64,000 nt of DNA from Microbacterium sp. H1-D42. GTDB lineage: Bacteria; Actinomycetota; Actinomycetes; Actinomycetales; Microbacteriaceae. Every line of letters begins with the position of its first letter. The first letter of the stretch is position 1. Below the pieces are notes generated by a model. The model was given only the letters and a program-made list of their open reading frames with translations, made no database searches and was not told where the DNA came from. This document shows, in pieces, positions 53,271 to 61,734 of the stretch. The stretch lies in NCBI RefSeq assembly GCF_022637555.1, contig NZ_CP093342.1, forward strand, positions 3,410,001-3,474,000, given 5' to 3'. The translations under genes and the position numbers were made by a program.

Positions 53271-54301
53271 CAGAACCGACCGTCCCGCACGGCCCACTTG
53301 GTGGGCTTGGCGACGAGAGGAAGGTCGGCGCTGATCCAGCGAGCCTGCCAGTCGATGAGCGTGTCTGTGGCCACGCTCGGGTACCCGAACAGCGAGGCGC
53401 AGCGCCGGGCGTCACTCAACAGCGCGGTGGGCTGCGGGTCGTCGGCGAAGGTGACCGGCCGTTCGAAGAGCGCTCCGAATCGGCGTGCGATGGTCGCGAC
53501 GCTCAGCAGCTCGGGTCCGGTGAGGTTGACAATGAACGGCTCGGTGGATGCGTGGCGCAGGCTGCGCAGCACGACCTCGTTCGCGTGCCCCTGCCACACC
53601 ACGTTCACGTTCGCCGTCGCCAGCGAGATCGGCTCACCGCGGTGCACGGCGAGTCCGATGTCGGCGAGCACGCCGTAGCGCAGATCGACAGCGTAATTCA
53701 GCCGGATTGTCGCGACCCTCGTACCGCGCTCGACTGCACCGAACTCGAACACCCGCTCGCGACCGAGACACGATTGCGCGTACTCCCCCACCGGCGCGGG
53801 CGTCGTGTCCTCGTCCGCACCGCCGGAGGAGGCCGGAACGAAGGGGTAGACGTTGCCGGTGGACATCACGGTGATCGCGCTGTCGCGGTAGCGGCGTGCC
53901 ACCCGGTCGGGGAGGGCCGCGTTGACCTCCCACGCCCACGACGCGTTGGTGGCGGCGCCGAACTTCGCACCGACCATGAAGATCACCTCGGCGGCATCCG
54001 GGAGCGCCGACAGGTCGTCTTCGGCGATGAGGTCGAACGGAATCGTGCGGACACCGGCATCCTCGATGCGGCCACGCACCATCTCGTCACTGAAGCGCGA
54101 CACGGCGTACACGGTGTCCTCGGTGCGGCCCGCGAGGTCGAACGCGCGACGTGCGAGCATCGCCAGCGTCGGCCCCATTTTTCCGCCAGCGCCGAGGATG
54201 ACCAGGTCACCCCTGCCGTGCGCCATGTCGGCGACCAATGCGTCGCTCGGGGTGGACAGATTCTGTTCGAGTTCGCCCTCCGAGGCGAATCCGTCATTCA
54301 T
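53270..54301 (-). CDS. NAD-dependent epimerase/dehydratase
   Basis: A 343-residue extended-SDR protein. The dinucleotide motif is LVILGAGGKMGPTLAMLARRA; the active-site region differs from classical Y-x3-K: VMSTGNVYPF, followed by YAQSCLGRERVFEF (Tyr near the motif, Lys replaced). It acts on a nucleotide-sugar or free sugar derivative. Its ATG overlaps the stop of the AGE-type gene by four bases, so all four leftward genes are tightly coupled. Confidence 0.85.
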   Translation of the reverse strand: MNDGFASEGELEQNLSTPSDALVADMAHGRGDLVILGAGGKMGPTLAMLARRAFDLAGRTEDTVYAVSRFSDEMVRGRIEDAGVRTIPFDLIAEDDLSALPDAAEVIFMVGAKFGAATNASWAWEVNAALPDRVARRYRDSAITVMSTGNVYPFVPASSGGADEDTTPAPVGEYAQSCLGRERVFEFGAVERGTRVATIRLNYAVDLRYGVLADIGLAVHRGEPISLATANVNVVWQGHANEVVLRSLRHASTEPFIVNLTGPELLSVATIARRFGALFERPVTFADDPQPTALLSDARRCASLFGYPSVATDTLIDWQARWISADLPLVAKPTKWAVRDGRF

Positions 54302-55548
54302 GCGTGCTCCTTCTGAGGGCTTTCGTCATCCAGCTCGATCAGCTGCATGAGGTTGCGGGTGATGTGGAACGGATCCTTCACTGGCAGTGCGACCACCTGG
54401 TCGAGCGGGCTGCCGTCGCGGTTGCGTATCTGCACCCACTCCGAGCCCTCATCGACCCGCGGGAAGGTGCTGAGCGCGTAGTCCCAGATACGGGTGCGCC
54501 AGGGCTCGCACTCGGCGCGCCCATGCCGGCGGGCTCCGATCGCCGTGGTCGCAGCGGCCTCGCTGTGCACCCACCACAATTTCGTGTCCCAGGTGCGGTG
54601 CACGAGCTGCTCGTAGTCGGTGTCACCGGATGCCCCGCGCGGCTTGCCGCCGGAGCGGTCGACGTAGCGCAGCATGCCGCCGAACTCCGAATCCCAGCCC
54701 AGCTCGCAGAGCGGCGCGATCGAGTCGAGCGCAGGCGTGCGGTGCGCGGCGGCATCGCCGCCAGCCAGCACGATGGCATCGAGCACGATCCAGATCGCCT
54801 CGAGCGCGTGGCCTGGTACCCGGTGACGCGTGATCAGGTCGTCGCCATCGCGGCCATCCAGGCGCGGCATCTCAGCGAAGGCGCCGTCATCAGTGCGGAA
54901 GGACATCACCGCGTCGATCTCGTGCGAGAGCTCGACGTCGAGAGTGCTGGATGCCCCGATCGCGCGCTCTGCGGCGGTGAACACGCCGAGCGCGTTGAGC
55001 AGGATGAGGCGCGGCCCGAATGCACGATGACCGGCGGGCACCGCGTACGGCGGGGTGGGTGCAGTGCGGTCGCGGATGTCATCGATGGCGCGCAGCAGAA
55101 TGCCACGCGCCGGCGCGATCCAGTCCCTCTCACCCGACACCCGTGCGTACTCGGCGAAGCCCATGGCCGCGAAGAGGTCGGCGTACACGCTGCGAACGGG
55201 CTGCCCGACGACCGGCTGCGACCCGTCGCGTGTCAGCGCGAACGCGCAGGTGCCGTCGAAGCGCAGCGCGTTCTCACGCAGGAAGACGGCACCGCGGCGC
55301 GCCAAGTCGAGCGCGCGCTCCGCATCGACCCCTGGTACCGCGAGCTTGCCACGTTCGGCGAGCCCGGCGGCATGCGCGAGCAGCCAGATGAAGCGACCTT
55401 GCGACCAGGTGTACTTGTCGTCAGCGACGCGGGTGCGGCCGCGATTGTCGAAGCAGGTGTGGAATCCGCCGTGCTCGAGGTCGATTCCCTGCCTGATCCA
55501 GAACGGCAGCACGACCTGTTCCAGGTGGCTTCGTGCATCCTGCGTCAT
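54298..55548 (-). CDS. N-acylglucosamine 2-epimerase family protein
   Basis: A 416-residue (alpha/alpha)6-barrel epimerase of the AGE/RnBP family, which in known members interconverts GlcNAc and ManNAc or glucose-type sugars. Key parts: LPFWIRQGIDLEHGGFHTCFDNRG at the N-terminus, WSQGRFIWLLAHAA, the catalytic His in RHRVPGHALEAIWIV, and WWVHSEAAATTAIG. ATG 55548 follows AAGGAG. First gene of the leftward operon, beside operator copy 2. Confidence 0.88.
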   Translation of the reverse strand: MTQDARSHLEQVVLPFWIRQGIDLEHGGFHTCFDNRGRTRVADDKYTWSQGRFIWLLAHAAGLAERGKLAVPGVDAERALDLARRGAVFLRENALRFDGTCAFALTRDGSQPVVGQPVRSVYADLFAAMGFAEYARVSGERDWIAPARGILLRAIDDIRDRTAPTPPYAVPAGHRAFGPRLILLNALGVFTAAERAIGASSTLDVELSHEIDAVMSFRTDDGAFAEMPRLDGRDGDDLITRHRVPGHALEAIWIVLDAIVLAGGDAAAHRTPALDSIAPLCELGWDSEFGGMLRYVDRSGGKPRGASGDTDYEQLVHRTWDTKLWWVHSEAAATTAIGARRHGRAECEPWRTRIWDYALSTFPRVDEGSEWVQIRNRDGSPLDQVVALPVKDPFHITRNLMQLIELDDESPQKEHA

Positions 55549-55574
55549 GCGACTCCTTCGTGGCGGCGCCATCG

Positions 55575-55622
55575 TTGACCTCGGCGACGGTCTTCCCGTA
55601 GTGTAACCTGCAACCGATTGCA
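55575..55622. promoter_or_regulatory. Divergent promoters with LacI operator copy 2
   Basis: Rightward promoter: TTGACC (55575-55580), 18 bases, TAGTGT (55599-55604). The operator TGCAACCGATTGCA follows at 55609-55622 and covers the expected start point of the nagB transcript. On the minus strand TTGCAA within the operator, 17 bases, TACGGG could be the leftward promoter, so one bound repressor would block both operons. The nagB ATG is at 55633, with AAGGA between. Confidence 0.75.
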
Positions 55623-55632
55623 AAGGAACACC

Positions 55633-56424
55633 ATGCACAACATCCCGATGGAGATGCCCCGCATACACACAGCGGCATCAGTCGCCGAGGCGGGGCGCGA
55701 AGCGGCGCGGCGGGCGGCAGCCGTCCTGCGCGAGGCGATCACCTCCCGGGGCACGGCGCGAGTGATCTTCGCCTCCGCACCGTCACAGCAGGCCATGCTC
55801 ACCGCGCTCGCCCAGGAACCGGGCATCGACTGGACCCGAGTCCATTCATTCCACATGGACGAGTACCTGGGTCTTCCTGACGACCATCCGAACAGCTTCG
55901 GGCAGTGGCTGCAGCAGCGCCTTCCCGCCGAGGCCCTGCCGCGGCTCGAGCGGATCCGCCCCGACGTCAAGCCCGCCGCCGAGGCCGCACACTACGCGGG
56001 CCTGCTCGCCGAAGCGCCCATCGATCTGGTGTGCCTCGGCATCGGCATGAACGGCCACATCGCCTTCAACGAACCCGGCACCTCCAGCCCCGATGACTCC
56101 GAGACAGTGCGCGTGGCGACACTCGACGAAGCATCCCGTCGTCAGCAGGTCGAAGAAAAGCTCTTCACACAGCTCTCCGAGGTGCCCACACACGCTCTCA
56201 CGCTCACCGTGCCCGCCCTGCTGTCGGGCAGGTCACTGGTCTGCACCATCATCGGCGCCCACAAAGCGGACGCTGTCGCGCGCGCAGTACGGGGACCGAT
56301 CGACTCCTCGCTCCCCGCCAGCTTCCTGCGCACCCACCCGGACGTCTCCTGGTTCCTCGACGCCGCCGCAGCCGCAGCACTGAATCGCGAACCGACGCAC
56401 CCCCGCACTAGCCTCCAGCTATGA
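55633..56424 (+). CDS. nagB: Glucosamine-6-phosphate deaminase
   Basis: A 263-residue NagB-type isomerase that turns glucosamine-6-phosphate into fructose-6-phosphate and ammonia. Motifs: HSFHMDEYLGLPDDHPNSFG (catalytic Asp), CLGIGMNGHIAFNEPG (catalytic loop) and SRRQQVEEKLF. The start is the ATG right after operator copy 2. Its TGA overlaps the nagA ATG (ATGA), so both are made together. Confidence 0.93.
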   Translation: MHNIPMEMPRIHTAASVAEAGREAARRAAAVLREAITSRGTARVIFASAPSQQAMLTALAQEPGIDWTRVHSFHMDEYLGLPDDHPNSFGQWLQQRLPAEALPRLERIRPDVKPAAEAAHYAGLLAEAPIDLVCLGIGMNGHIAFNEPGTSSPDDSETVRVATLDEASRRQQVEEKLFTQLSEVPTHALTLTVPALLSGRSLVCTIIGAHKADAVARAVRGPIDSSLPASFLRTHPDVSWFLDAAAAAALNREPTHPRTSLQL

Positions 56425-57440
56425 GCGTGACATCGTGGCCAGGACTCGTCGACCTGCAGGTGAACGGGTTCGGCGGCTTCGACGTCAACGCCGACGACGT
56501 CACGCCCGACACGATCGTCGCACTCACGAGGGCACTGTGGCGCGAGGGCGTCACCACCTATCTGCCGACGGTGATCACAGCATCCGAAGAGAAGATCGCG
56601 CACGCCCTCGAGACGATCGCGCTCGCCAGGCAGATCGACCCCCTCATCGCCCGCTCGATCGCCGGCATCCACATCGAGGGCCCGTCGCTCAGCGCCGACG
56701 ACGGTCCACGCGGAGCACATGATGCCGCGCAGCTGCGCGACCCCTCCGTCGACGAGTTGACCCAATGGCAGAACGCGGCCCCGGGACTCGTCCGTATCGT
56801 GACGCTCGCGCCGGAGCGTGCGAGGTCGCTCGAGTACATCACTGCGGCGGCGGCCCGTGGCATCCGAGTCTCGATCGGCCACTGCGCACCGGACACAGAG
56901 CGGATCCGCGAGGCAGTCGCCGCCGGAGCGAGCCTGTCGACGCATCTCGGCAACGGCGTCCACCGGGAGTTGCCCCGCCACCCGAATCACCTCTGGGCGC
57001 AACTCGCCGCCGACGAACTCACCGCGATGTTCATCGCGGACGGCCACCATCTGCCTGCTGACACGCTGACCGCCATGATCCGGGCGAAGGGCGTGCAGCG
57101 CAGCATCCTCACCTCCGACTCGGCCGCCCTCGCCGGATCCCCGCCCGGCCGCTACGCGACCCCGGTCGGGGGCGTCGTGATCGTCGCAGAGGACGGCCGT
57201 CTGTCGCTGGGCGACACCGGACTGCTGGCCGGGTCGGGAGCGTCCCTGCGACACTGCGTCGAGTGGGCACTGGCGCACCTGCCATTCACGGAGGACGACG
57301 TTCTCGCGATGGCGTCCCGCAACCCCGCGCGGATGCTGCGGATCGACCCATCCGGCGACAGAGTCGACGTCGCTCTGGATCACGGGCGCGTCATCATCCA
57401 CCGCGTGACCGTGGGCGGCAACGTCGTCTGCGAGCAGTGA
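56421..57440 (+). CDS. nagA: N-acetylglucosamine-6-phosphate deacetylase, short form
   Basis: A 339-residue amidohydrolase that removes acetate from GlcNAc-6-phosphate to feed NagB. Metal and substrate motifs: VDLQVNGFGGFDVN, GIHIEGPSLSADDGPRGAH, SIGHCAPD, STHLGNGVHRELPRHPNHL, FIADGHHLP and LTSDSAALAG. It lacks about 45 N-terminal residues of the usual beta domain (E. coli NagA has 382), and the strand SWPGLVDLQVN starts at once; the same shortened form could have altered specificity. Confidence 0.85.
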   Translation: MSVTSWPGLVDLQVNGFGGFDVNADDVTPDTIVALTRALWREGVTTYLPTVITASEEKIAHALETIALARQIDPLIARSIAGIHIEGPSLSADDGPRGAHDAAQLRDPSVDELTQWQNAAPGLVRIVTLAPERARSLEYITAAAARGIRVSIGHCAPDTERIREAVAAGASLSTHLGNGVHRELPRHPNHLWAQLAADELTAMFIADGHHLPADTLTAMIRAKGVQRSILTSDSAALAGSPPGRYATPVGGVVIVAEDGRLSLGDTGLLAGSGASLRHCVEWALAHLPFTEDDVLAMASRNPARMLRIDPSGDRVDVALDHGRVIIHRVTVGGNVVCEQ

Positions 57441-57462
57441 GAGAACGATCGGAGTGAGAACG

Positions 57463-58470
57463 ATGACCGTGCGAATCTGCATGGCACTGAATGACCTGGA
57501 CGGCAGCCGCCTCTACTCCGCCGAGGAGATGAACCGGCTGGCGGCCCTCGGTGAAGTGATCCGCCCTCCGGCGACGGAGGCGGGCACAGTACCGCCTCCG
57601 CCAGGCCTTGGCGATGACTTCGACGTGCTCATCACGTCGTGGAGCACAGCGCCATTCGATCCGGGGCTGCTGCGCGGCGGCCGCCTGCGGCTCGCCGTGC
57701 ACAGCGCCGGATCGGTGCGCAGACTGTTCCCGATCGACGCGCTCGGGGACGGCCTCCGCTTGGCGCAGGGTGGATCGGATGCCATGGCCGAGGCCGTCGC
57801 AGAGATGGCGCTGACCATGACACTGTCGGTTCTGCGCAACGTGACCCTGCACGACCGGCGGCTGCAGTCGACGCGTGACTGGCGCGTCGGCGGCAACGGC
57901 ATGCTCGGACAGAGCCTCGCTGCTCAGCGCGTCGGTGTCGTCTCGCTGAGCCGGGTCGGACGGCACTACGTGCGGATGCTGCGCGGGCTGGGCGTGACCG
58001 ACGTGCAGGTGCACGACCCGTACGCCACAGAAGCGGATGCCGCCGAATTCGGGGCGGAGCTCTGCGAGCTGGATGACCTGTGCGCGCGCAGTGACGTGCT
58101 CGCCTTGCACGCGCCGAGCATCCCCGAGACGGTCGGGATGATCGGCGCCAAGCAGCTGGCGCTGCTCCGCGACGGAGCGATCATCATCAACACCGCCCGC
58201 GCCGAGATCACCGATGAGCAGGCGCTGATCGCCGAACTCGTCAGCGGCCGGATCTCGGCGGCCCTCGATGTGTTCACCACCGAGCCCCTGCCGACCAACT
58301 CCGCGCTGCTCGGCCTCGAGAACGTGCTGCTCACGCCGCACGTCGCCGGCGGCACGGTGCAGGCACGCTTCGCGCAGGGCCGCGCCAGCGTCGATGAGAT
58401 CGAGCGGTTCGTGCGGGACGGCGCGCTGCTCGCCGAAGTGACACCGCAGAACTATCACCGTCTGAGCTGA
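57463..58470 (+). CDS. D-2-hydroxyacid dehydrogenase-like protein
   Basis: A 335-residue NAD-dependent D-hydroxyacid dehydrogenase. The cofactor loop is AAQRVGVVSLSRVGRHYVRMLRGLG, with the first glycines of GxGxxG replaced (VVSLSRVG). The catalytic set is present: Arg in INTARAEITDEQAL, Glu in FTTEPLP, His in LTPHVAGGT. It may reduce or oxidise a sugar acid or lactyl-derived acid in the same pathway. ATG 57463 follows GGAG at 57451-57454 and is preferred to the GTG at 57454. Lies 22 bp after nagA. Confidence 0.85.
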   Translation: MTVRICMALNDLDGSRLYSAEEMNRLAALGEVIRPPATEAGTVPPPPGLGDDFDVLITSWSTAPFDPGLLRGGRLRLAVHSAGSVRRLFPIDALGDGLRLAQGGSDAMAEAVAEMALTMTLSVLRNVTLHDRRLQSTRDWRVGGNGMLGQSLAAQRVGVVSLSRVGRHYVRMLRGLGVTDVQVHDPYATEADAAEFGAELCELDDLCARSDVLALHAPSIPETVGMIGAKQLALLRDGAIIINTARAEITDEQALIAELVSGRISAALDVFTTEPLPTNSALLGLENVLLTPHVAGGTVQARFAQGRASVDEIERFVRDGALLAEVTPQNYHRLS

Positions 58471-58495
58471 GGACGTATCGCGTCCCCAAAGGTTC

Positions 58496-58542
58496 TTGAC
58501 ATGTACCCACACCGGTGGTTACGGTAAATGCAACCGATTGCA
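58496..58542 (+). promoter_or_regulatory. Transporter promoter with LacI operator copy 3
   Basis: TTGACA (58496-58501), 18 bases, TACGGT (58520-58525), then the operator TGCAACCGATTGCA at 58529-58542, overlapping the expected transcription start. The binding-protein ATG is 50 bp downstream at 58593. Both promoter elements are close to consensus, so the gene should be strongly expressed once the repressor leaves. Confidence 0.8.
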
Positions 58543-58592
58543 AACTGCGTCGTCCCGAGATCAAACCTGTACCCGAACCCAATGGAGGGATC

Positions 58593-59837
58593 ATGAGTCA
58601 CAAAGCCACAGTCGCCGCCGGCGCGCTCGCGCTGAGCAGCCTGCTGGTGCTCACCGCATGCTCCGGCAGCGAGGCACCCGCCGAAGCCGCAAACCCCGAT
58701 GAGGTCTCCGGCACCGTCACCTTCTGGCCTTACCCGCTTGGCGGCGTCAAGGATGCCAGCTGGTGGCAGACCTACATCGATGACTTCAACGAGACTTACC
58801 CCGATGTGGAGATCGACCTGCAGATGCAGGCCTTCGCGGGTCGCGAAGAGGCCCTCGTCACCGCCATCTCCGGCGGCAACGAGCCGGATGTCGTCTACTT
58901 CAACCCGGACTTCGTACCGAAGTACGCCGCCGAGGACCTGCTGCTTCCGCTCGATGACCTGCGCGACGACTGGGACCAGTTCCACGATTCCGCCCTGCAG
59001 GCGATGACCTACGACGGCACGCTGTACAGCGCACCTCAGCTGATCACCGCCGGCAACGATTTCTGCAACGCCGTCGTGCTGGAGGCTGCCGGCGGAGTGG
59101 CGTGCCCCACCACCTGGGACGAGCTGCTGGAGATCGCCCCGGCGGTGAAGGAATCCGGCAACTACGTCACCAACTACTACGGCACGGGCACCCTGAACAG
59201 CACGTTCTACAAGTACCTGTGGCAGGCCGGTGGCGAGGTCCTCAATGAGGACATGACCGAAGCCGCCTTCAACGGGCCCGAGGGTGTCAAGGCGCTCGAG
59301 TACATCAAGACGCTCGCAGACAACGAGTGGATCCCCCGCGAGGAGATCGCGACGATCCCCCCGTTCGAGCAGTCACAGCAGGGGCTCGGCAAGGTCGCAT
59401 ACAACGGTGGAGGCAACATCATCGCCAACCGCGACCTGCACGGAGCGGACGCCATTGAGACGGTTCCGACCATGAAGGACGTCGAGCAGGTCGCATCGGG
59501 CACGGTCGGCGGATGGTCGATCTTCAACACCACCGACGCTCCCGCAGCCGCCCAGGCCTGGGTGCGGTACCTGACCGAAGCCGATTTCATGTCGAAGCTG
59601 CTGCCCGAGGCCAACTACTTCTCACCCCGCAGCGACCTGACGGGTCTGTACGCCGATGACCCGATCATGACCGCCGGCGAAGAGGCGATTCCGTTCGTTC
59701 GCACCGGCGTGGCAAGCCCCAAGGCACGTGAGATCATCGACCTCCTCAAGCCGCACATCCAGCGCGTCCTGCTCGAAGGAGCCGATCCGCAGGAGGCCCT
59801 GGATGCCGCTGCAGAAGAAGTGAACCGTATCCTCTGA
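58593..59837 (+). CDS. Sugar ABC transporter substrate-binding lipoprotein
   Basis: A 414-residue cluster B (MalE/UgpB-like) solute receptor. The lipobox VLTACSG near residue 23 makes it a lipoprotein. Then TVTFWPYPLGGVKDASWWQTYIDDFNETYPDVEI and the aromatic ligand face, e.g. YLWQAGGEVLNEDMTEAAFNG. It delivers its sugar to the two permeases behind. GGAGGG precedes ATG 58593. The gene is followed by a 16-bp hairpin that probably keeps its mRNA level above that of the permeases. Confidence 0.92.
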   Translation: MSHKATVAAGALALSSLLVLTACSGSEAPAEAANPDEVSGTVTFWPYPLGGVKDASWWQTYIDDFNETYPDVEIDLQMQAFAGREEALVTAISGGNEPDVVYFNPDFVPKYAAEDLLLPLDDLRDDWDQFHDSALQAMTYDGTLYSAPQLITAGNDFCNAVVLEAAGGVACPTTWDELLEIAPAVKESGNYVTNYYGTGTLNSTFYKYLWQAGGEVLNEDMTEAAFNGPEGVKALEYIKTLADNEWIPREEIATIPPFEQSQQGLGKVAYNGGGNIIANRDLHGADAIETVPTMKDVEQVASGTVGGWSIFNTTDAPAAAQAWVRYLTEADFMSKLLPEANYFSPRSDLTGLYADDPIMTAGEEAIPFVRTGVASPKAREIIDLLKPHIQRVLLEGADPQEALDAAAEEVNRIL

Positions 59838-59848
59838 TCGCGCTCGAC

Positions 59849-59884
59849 GATGGTGCCCGGAGCGCTCGCGCTCCGGGCACCATC
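59849..59884. terminator. Intercistronic stem-loop after the binding protein gene
   Basis: A perfect 16-bp stem: GATGGTGCCCGGAGCG (59849-59864), loop CTCG, CGCTCCGGGCACCATC (59869-59884). It sits between the binding-protein stop and the first permease ATG (59900). Such a structure can act as partial terminator and as a 3' stabiliser of the upstream message, a known way of making receptor in excess over membrane subunits. Confidence 0.75.
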
Positions 59885-59899
59885 AGACCGAAGGGCACC

Positions 59900-60844
59900 A
59901 TGACTGCCACACCCACTCTCACCGCTCCACCGTCACCCTCGGAGCCCGAGCCGGCGCCGGTGGCTCCCAGGCGGCCTCGCCGCTGGTGGAACTCGCGCGA
60001 GGCGATTGCGGGATACATCTTCGTCGGTCCGATGGTGCTGCTCTTCGCCGTATTCCGCATCTGGCCGGCCATCTACGGCATCGTGCTCGCTTTCGGCGAG
60101 TACACGCTCCGTCGCACGTACAAGTTCGTCGGTCTTGACCACTTCGTGCACCTGTTCCAGGACCCGATCTTCTGGGACGCGCTGCTCGTCACCTTCATCT
60201 TCGCCGCAATCCAGATGCCGCTGGCGATGATCGTCTCACTGGGCATGGCGCAGCTCTGCAACCGGGTCCTCCGCGGCATGGGCTTCTATCGCTCGATCTT
60301 CTTCCTGCCGACCGTCACGTCAAGCGTGCTCATCGCGCTCGTCTTCATGTGGATCTTCTCGGGCGCAGGGCCCGTCAACGCACTGCTCGGGGTGTTCGGC
60401 ATCGAGCCCGTCGGCTGGCTGACCGAGCGGGTCTGGGTGCTGCCGACCCTCGCCATCCTCAGCGTGTGGAGCAGCTTCGGCTACAACATGCTGATCCTGT
60501 TGGCCGGGATGCTGGCGATCCCCACCGAGTACTACGAAGCGGCATCGCTCGACGGCGCGAACGGCTGGCAGAAGTTCTGGCACGTCACCCTGCCCAATCT
60601 GAAGCCTGCGCTGTTCTTCGTGCTGATCATCGAGACGATCAAGTCGCTGCAGACCTTCGACTCGATCTTCGTGATGACCGGCGGCGGACCGGCACGAGCC
60701 AGTTACACCTTGACTTTCATGATTTACGACCAGGGCTTCGGCTACTTCGACTTCGGCTATGCCAGCGCGGCGGGTGTCGTGCTGCTGATCATCACGCTGG
60801 CGCTGTCGCTGATCCAGCGAAAGATCGTGGGGAAGAACGACTGA
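59900..60844 (+). CDS. Sugar ABC transporter permease (MalF type)
   Basis: A 314-residue ABC importer membrane subunit with six predicted helices after a Pro-rich N-terminal tail. The EAA loop that docks the ATPase is EYYEAASLDGANGWQKFWHVTLPNLKP. It pairs with the second permease (one-base overlap at 60844). No ATPase gene is in the cluster, so a shared MsiK-like ATPase is likely, as is usual in actinobacteria. Confidence 0.93.
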   Translation: MTATPTLTAPPSPSEPEPAPVAPRRPRRWWNSREAIAGYIFVGPMVLLFAVFRIWPAIYGIVLAFGEYTLRRTYKFVGLDHFVHLFQDPIFWDALLVTFIFAAIQMPLAMIVSLGMAQLCNRVLRGMGFYRSIFFLPTVTSSVLIALVFMWIFSGAGPVNALLGVFGIEPVGWLTERVWVLPTLAILSVWSSFGYNMLILLAGMLAIPTEYYEAASLDGANGWQKFWHVTLPNLKPALFFVLIIETIKSLQTFDSIFVMTGGGPARASYTLTFMIYDQGFGYFDFGYASAAGVVLLIITLALSLIQRKIVGKND

Positions 60845-61731
60845 TGTCCGAGACGATGACCACTGTGCTGCCTGACGCGTCGCCCAAGTCTGTGCGGCTG
60901 AAGCGTCGCTCCCCGTCGATGCGCAAGCTCGGCCGGCTGCTGCCGTTGCACCTGCTGCTGATCCTGATCGCCGTGGTGACGGCGTTCCCGTTCTACGCGA
61001 TGGTGATCATCTCGGTGCAGCCGGGCCAGCCCATCCAGATGCCGCAGGCCCTGTTCCCGACCTCGATCTCGTTCGACGCGTTCATCGAAACACTCAGCAG
61101 CAGGAACATCCCACGCTGGGCACTCAACTCGACGATCTACGCTGTCGTCTCCACCGTCTTCGTCCTGCTGTTCGCATCGATGTCCGGCTACGCCTTCGCG
61201 AAGAAGAAGTTCCCCGGACGCGAACTGATCTTCTGGACCCTGGTCGCGATGCTGATGATCCCGTACCACCTGACGATCATTCCGCAGTACATCCTCGTCG
61301 GTGACCTGGGCGGGTTGAACACCATGTGGGGAATGCTCGTGCCGACGCTCGCCAACACCTCGGCGATGTTCCTGATGCGGCAGTTCATCCATGGCATTCC
61401 TGATGAGCTGCTCGATGCAGCGAAGATCGACGGAGCGGGAGAGTTCCGCATCTTCTGGTCGATCGTGCTGCCGCAGCTGAAGCCGATCCTCGCCACGCTG
61501 GCCACGTTCGTCTTCCTCGCGCACTGGAACGACTTCCTGTGGCCGATGATCTCTCAGACGTCCGCCGAGAATCATGTGCTGACCGTGGGACTGAACACGC
61601 TGCAGGAAGAGCAGGTACCGCTGGCTACGATCATGGCGGCGGCTGTGATCAGCTTCATCCCGACCTTCCTGGTCTTCATCTTCTTCCAGCGCTTCTTCGT
61701 GCGCGGGGTGATGATGAGCGGGCTGAAGTGA
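60844..61731 (+). CDS. Sugar ABC transporter permease (MalG type)
   Basis: A 295-residue second membrane subunit with six helices. The EAA loop reads ELLDAAKIDGAGEFRIFWSIVLPQLKP; the C-terminus ending RFFVRGVMMSGLK is the standard MalG-type end. The ATG shares its first base with the stop of the previous gene. Together with the preceding permease and the lipoprotein it makes a carbohydrate importer lacking only the ATPase. Confidence 0.93.
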   Translation: MSETMTTVLPDASPKSVRLKRRSPSMRKLGRLLPLHLLLILIAVVTAFPFYAMVIISVQPGQPIQMPQALFPTSISFDAFIETLSSRNIPRWALNSTIYAVVSTVFVLLFASMSGYAFAKKKFPGRELIFWTLVAMLMIPYHLTIIPQYILVGDLGGLNTMWGMLVPTLANTSAMFLMRQFIHGIPDELLDAAKIDGAGEFRIFWSIVLPQLKPILATLATFVFLAHWNDFLWPMISQTSAENHVLTVGLNTLQEEQVPLATIMAAAVISFIPTFLVFIFFQRFFVRGVMMSGLK

Positions 61732-61734
61732 CAG

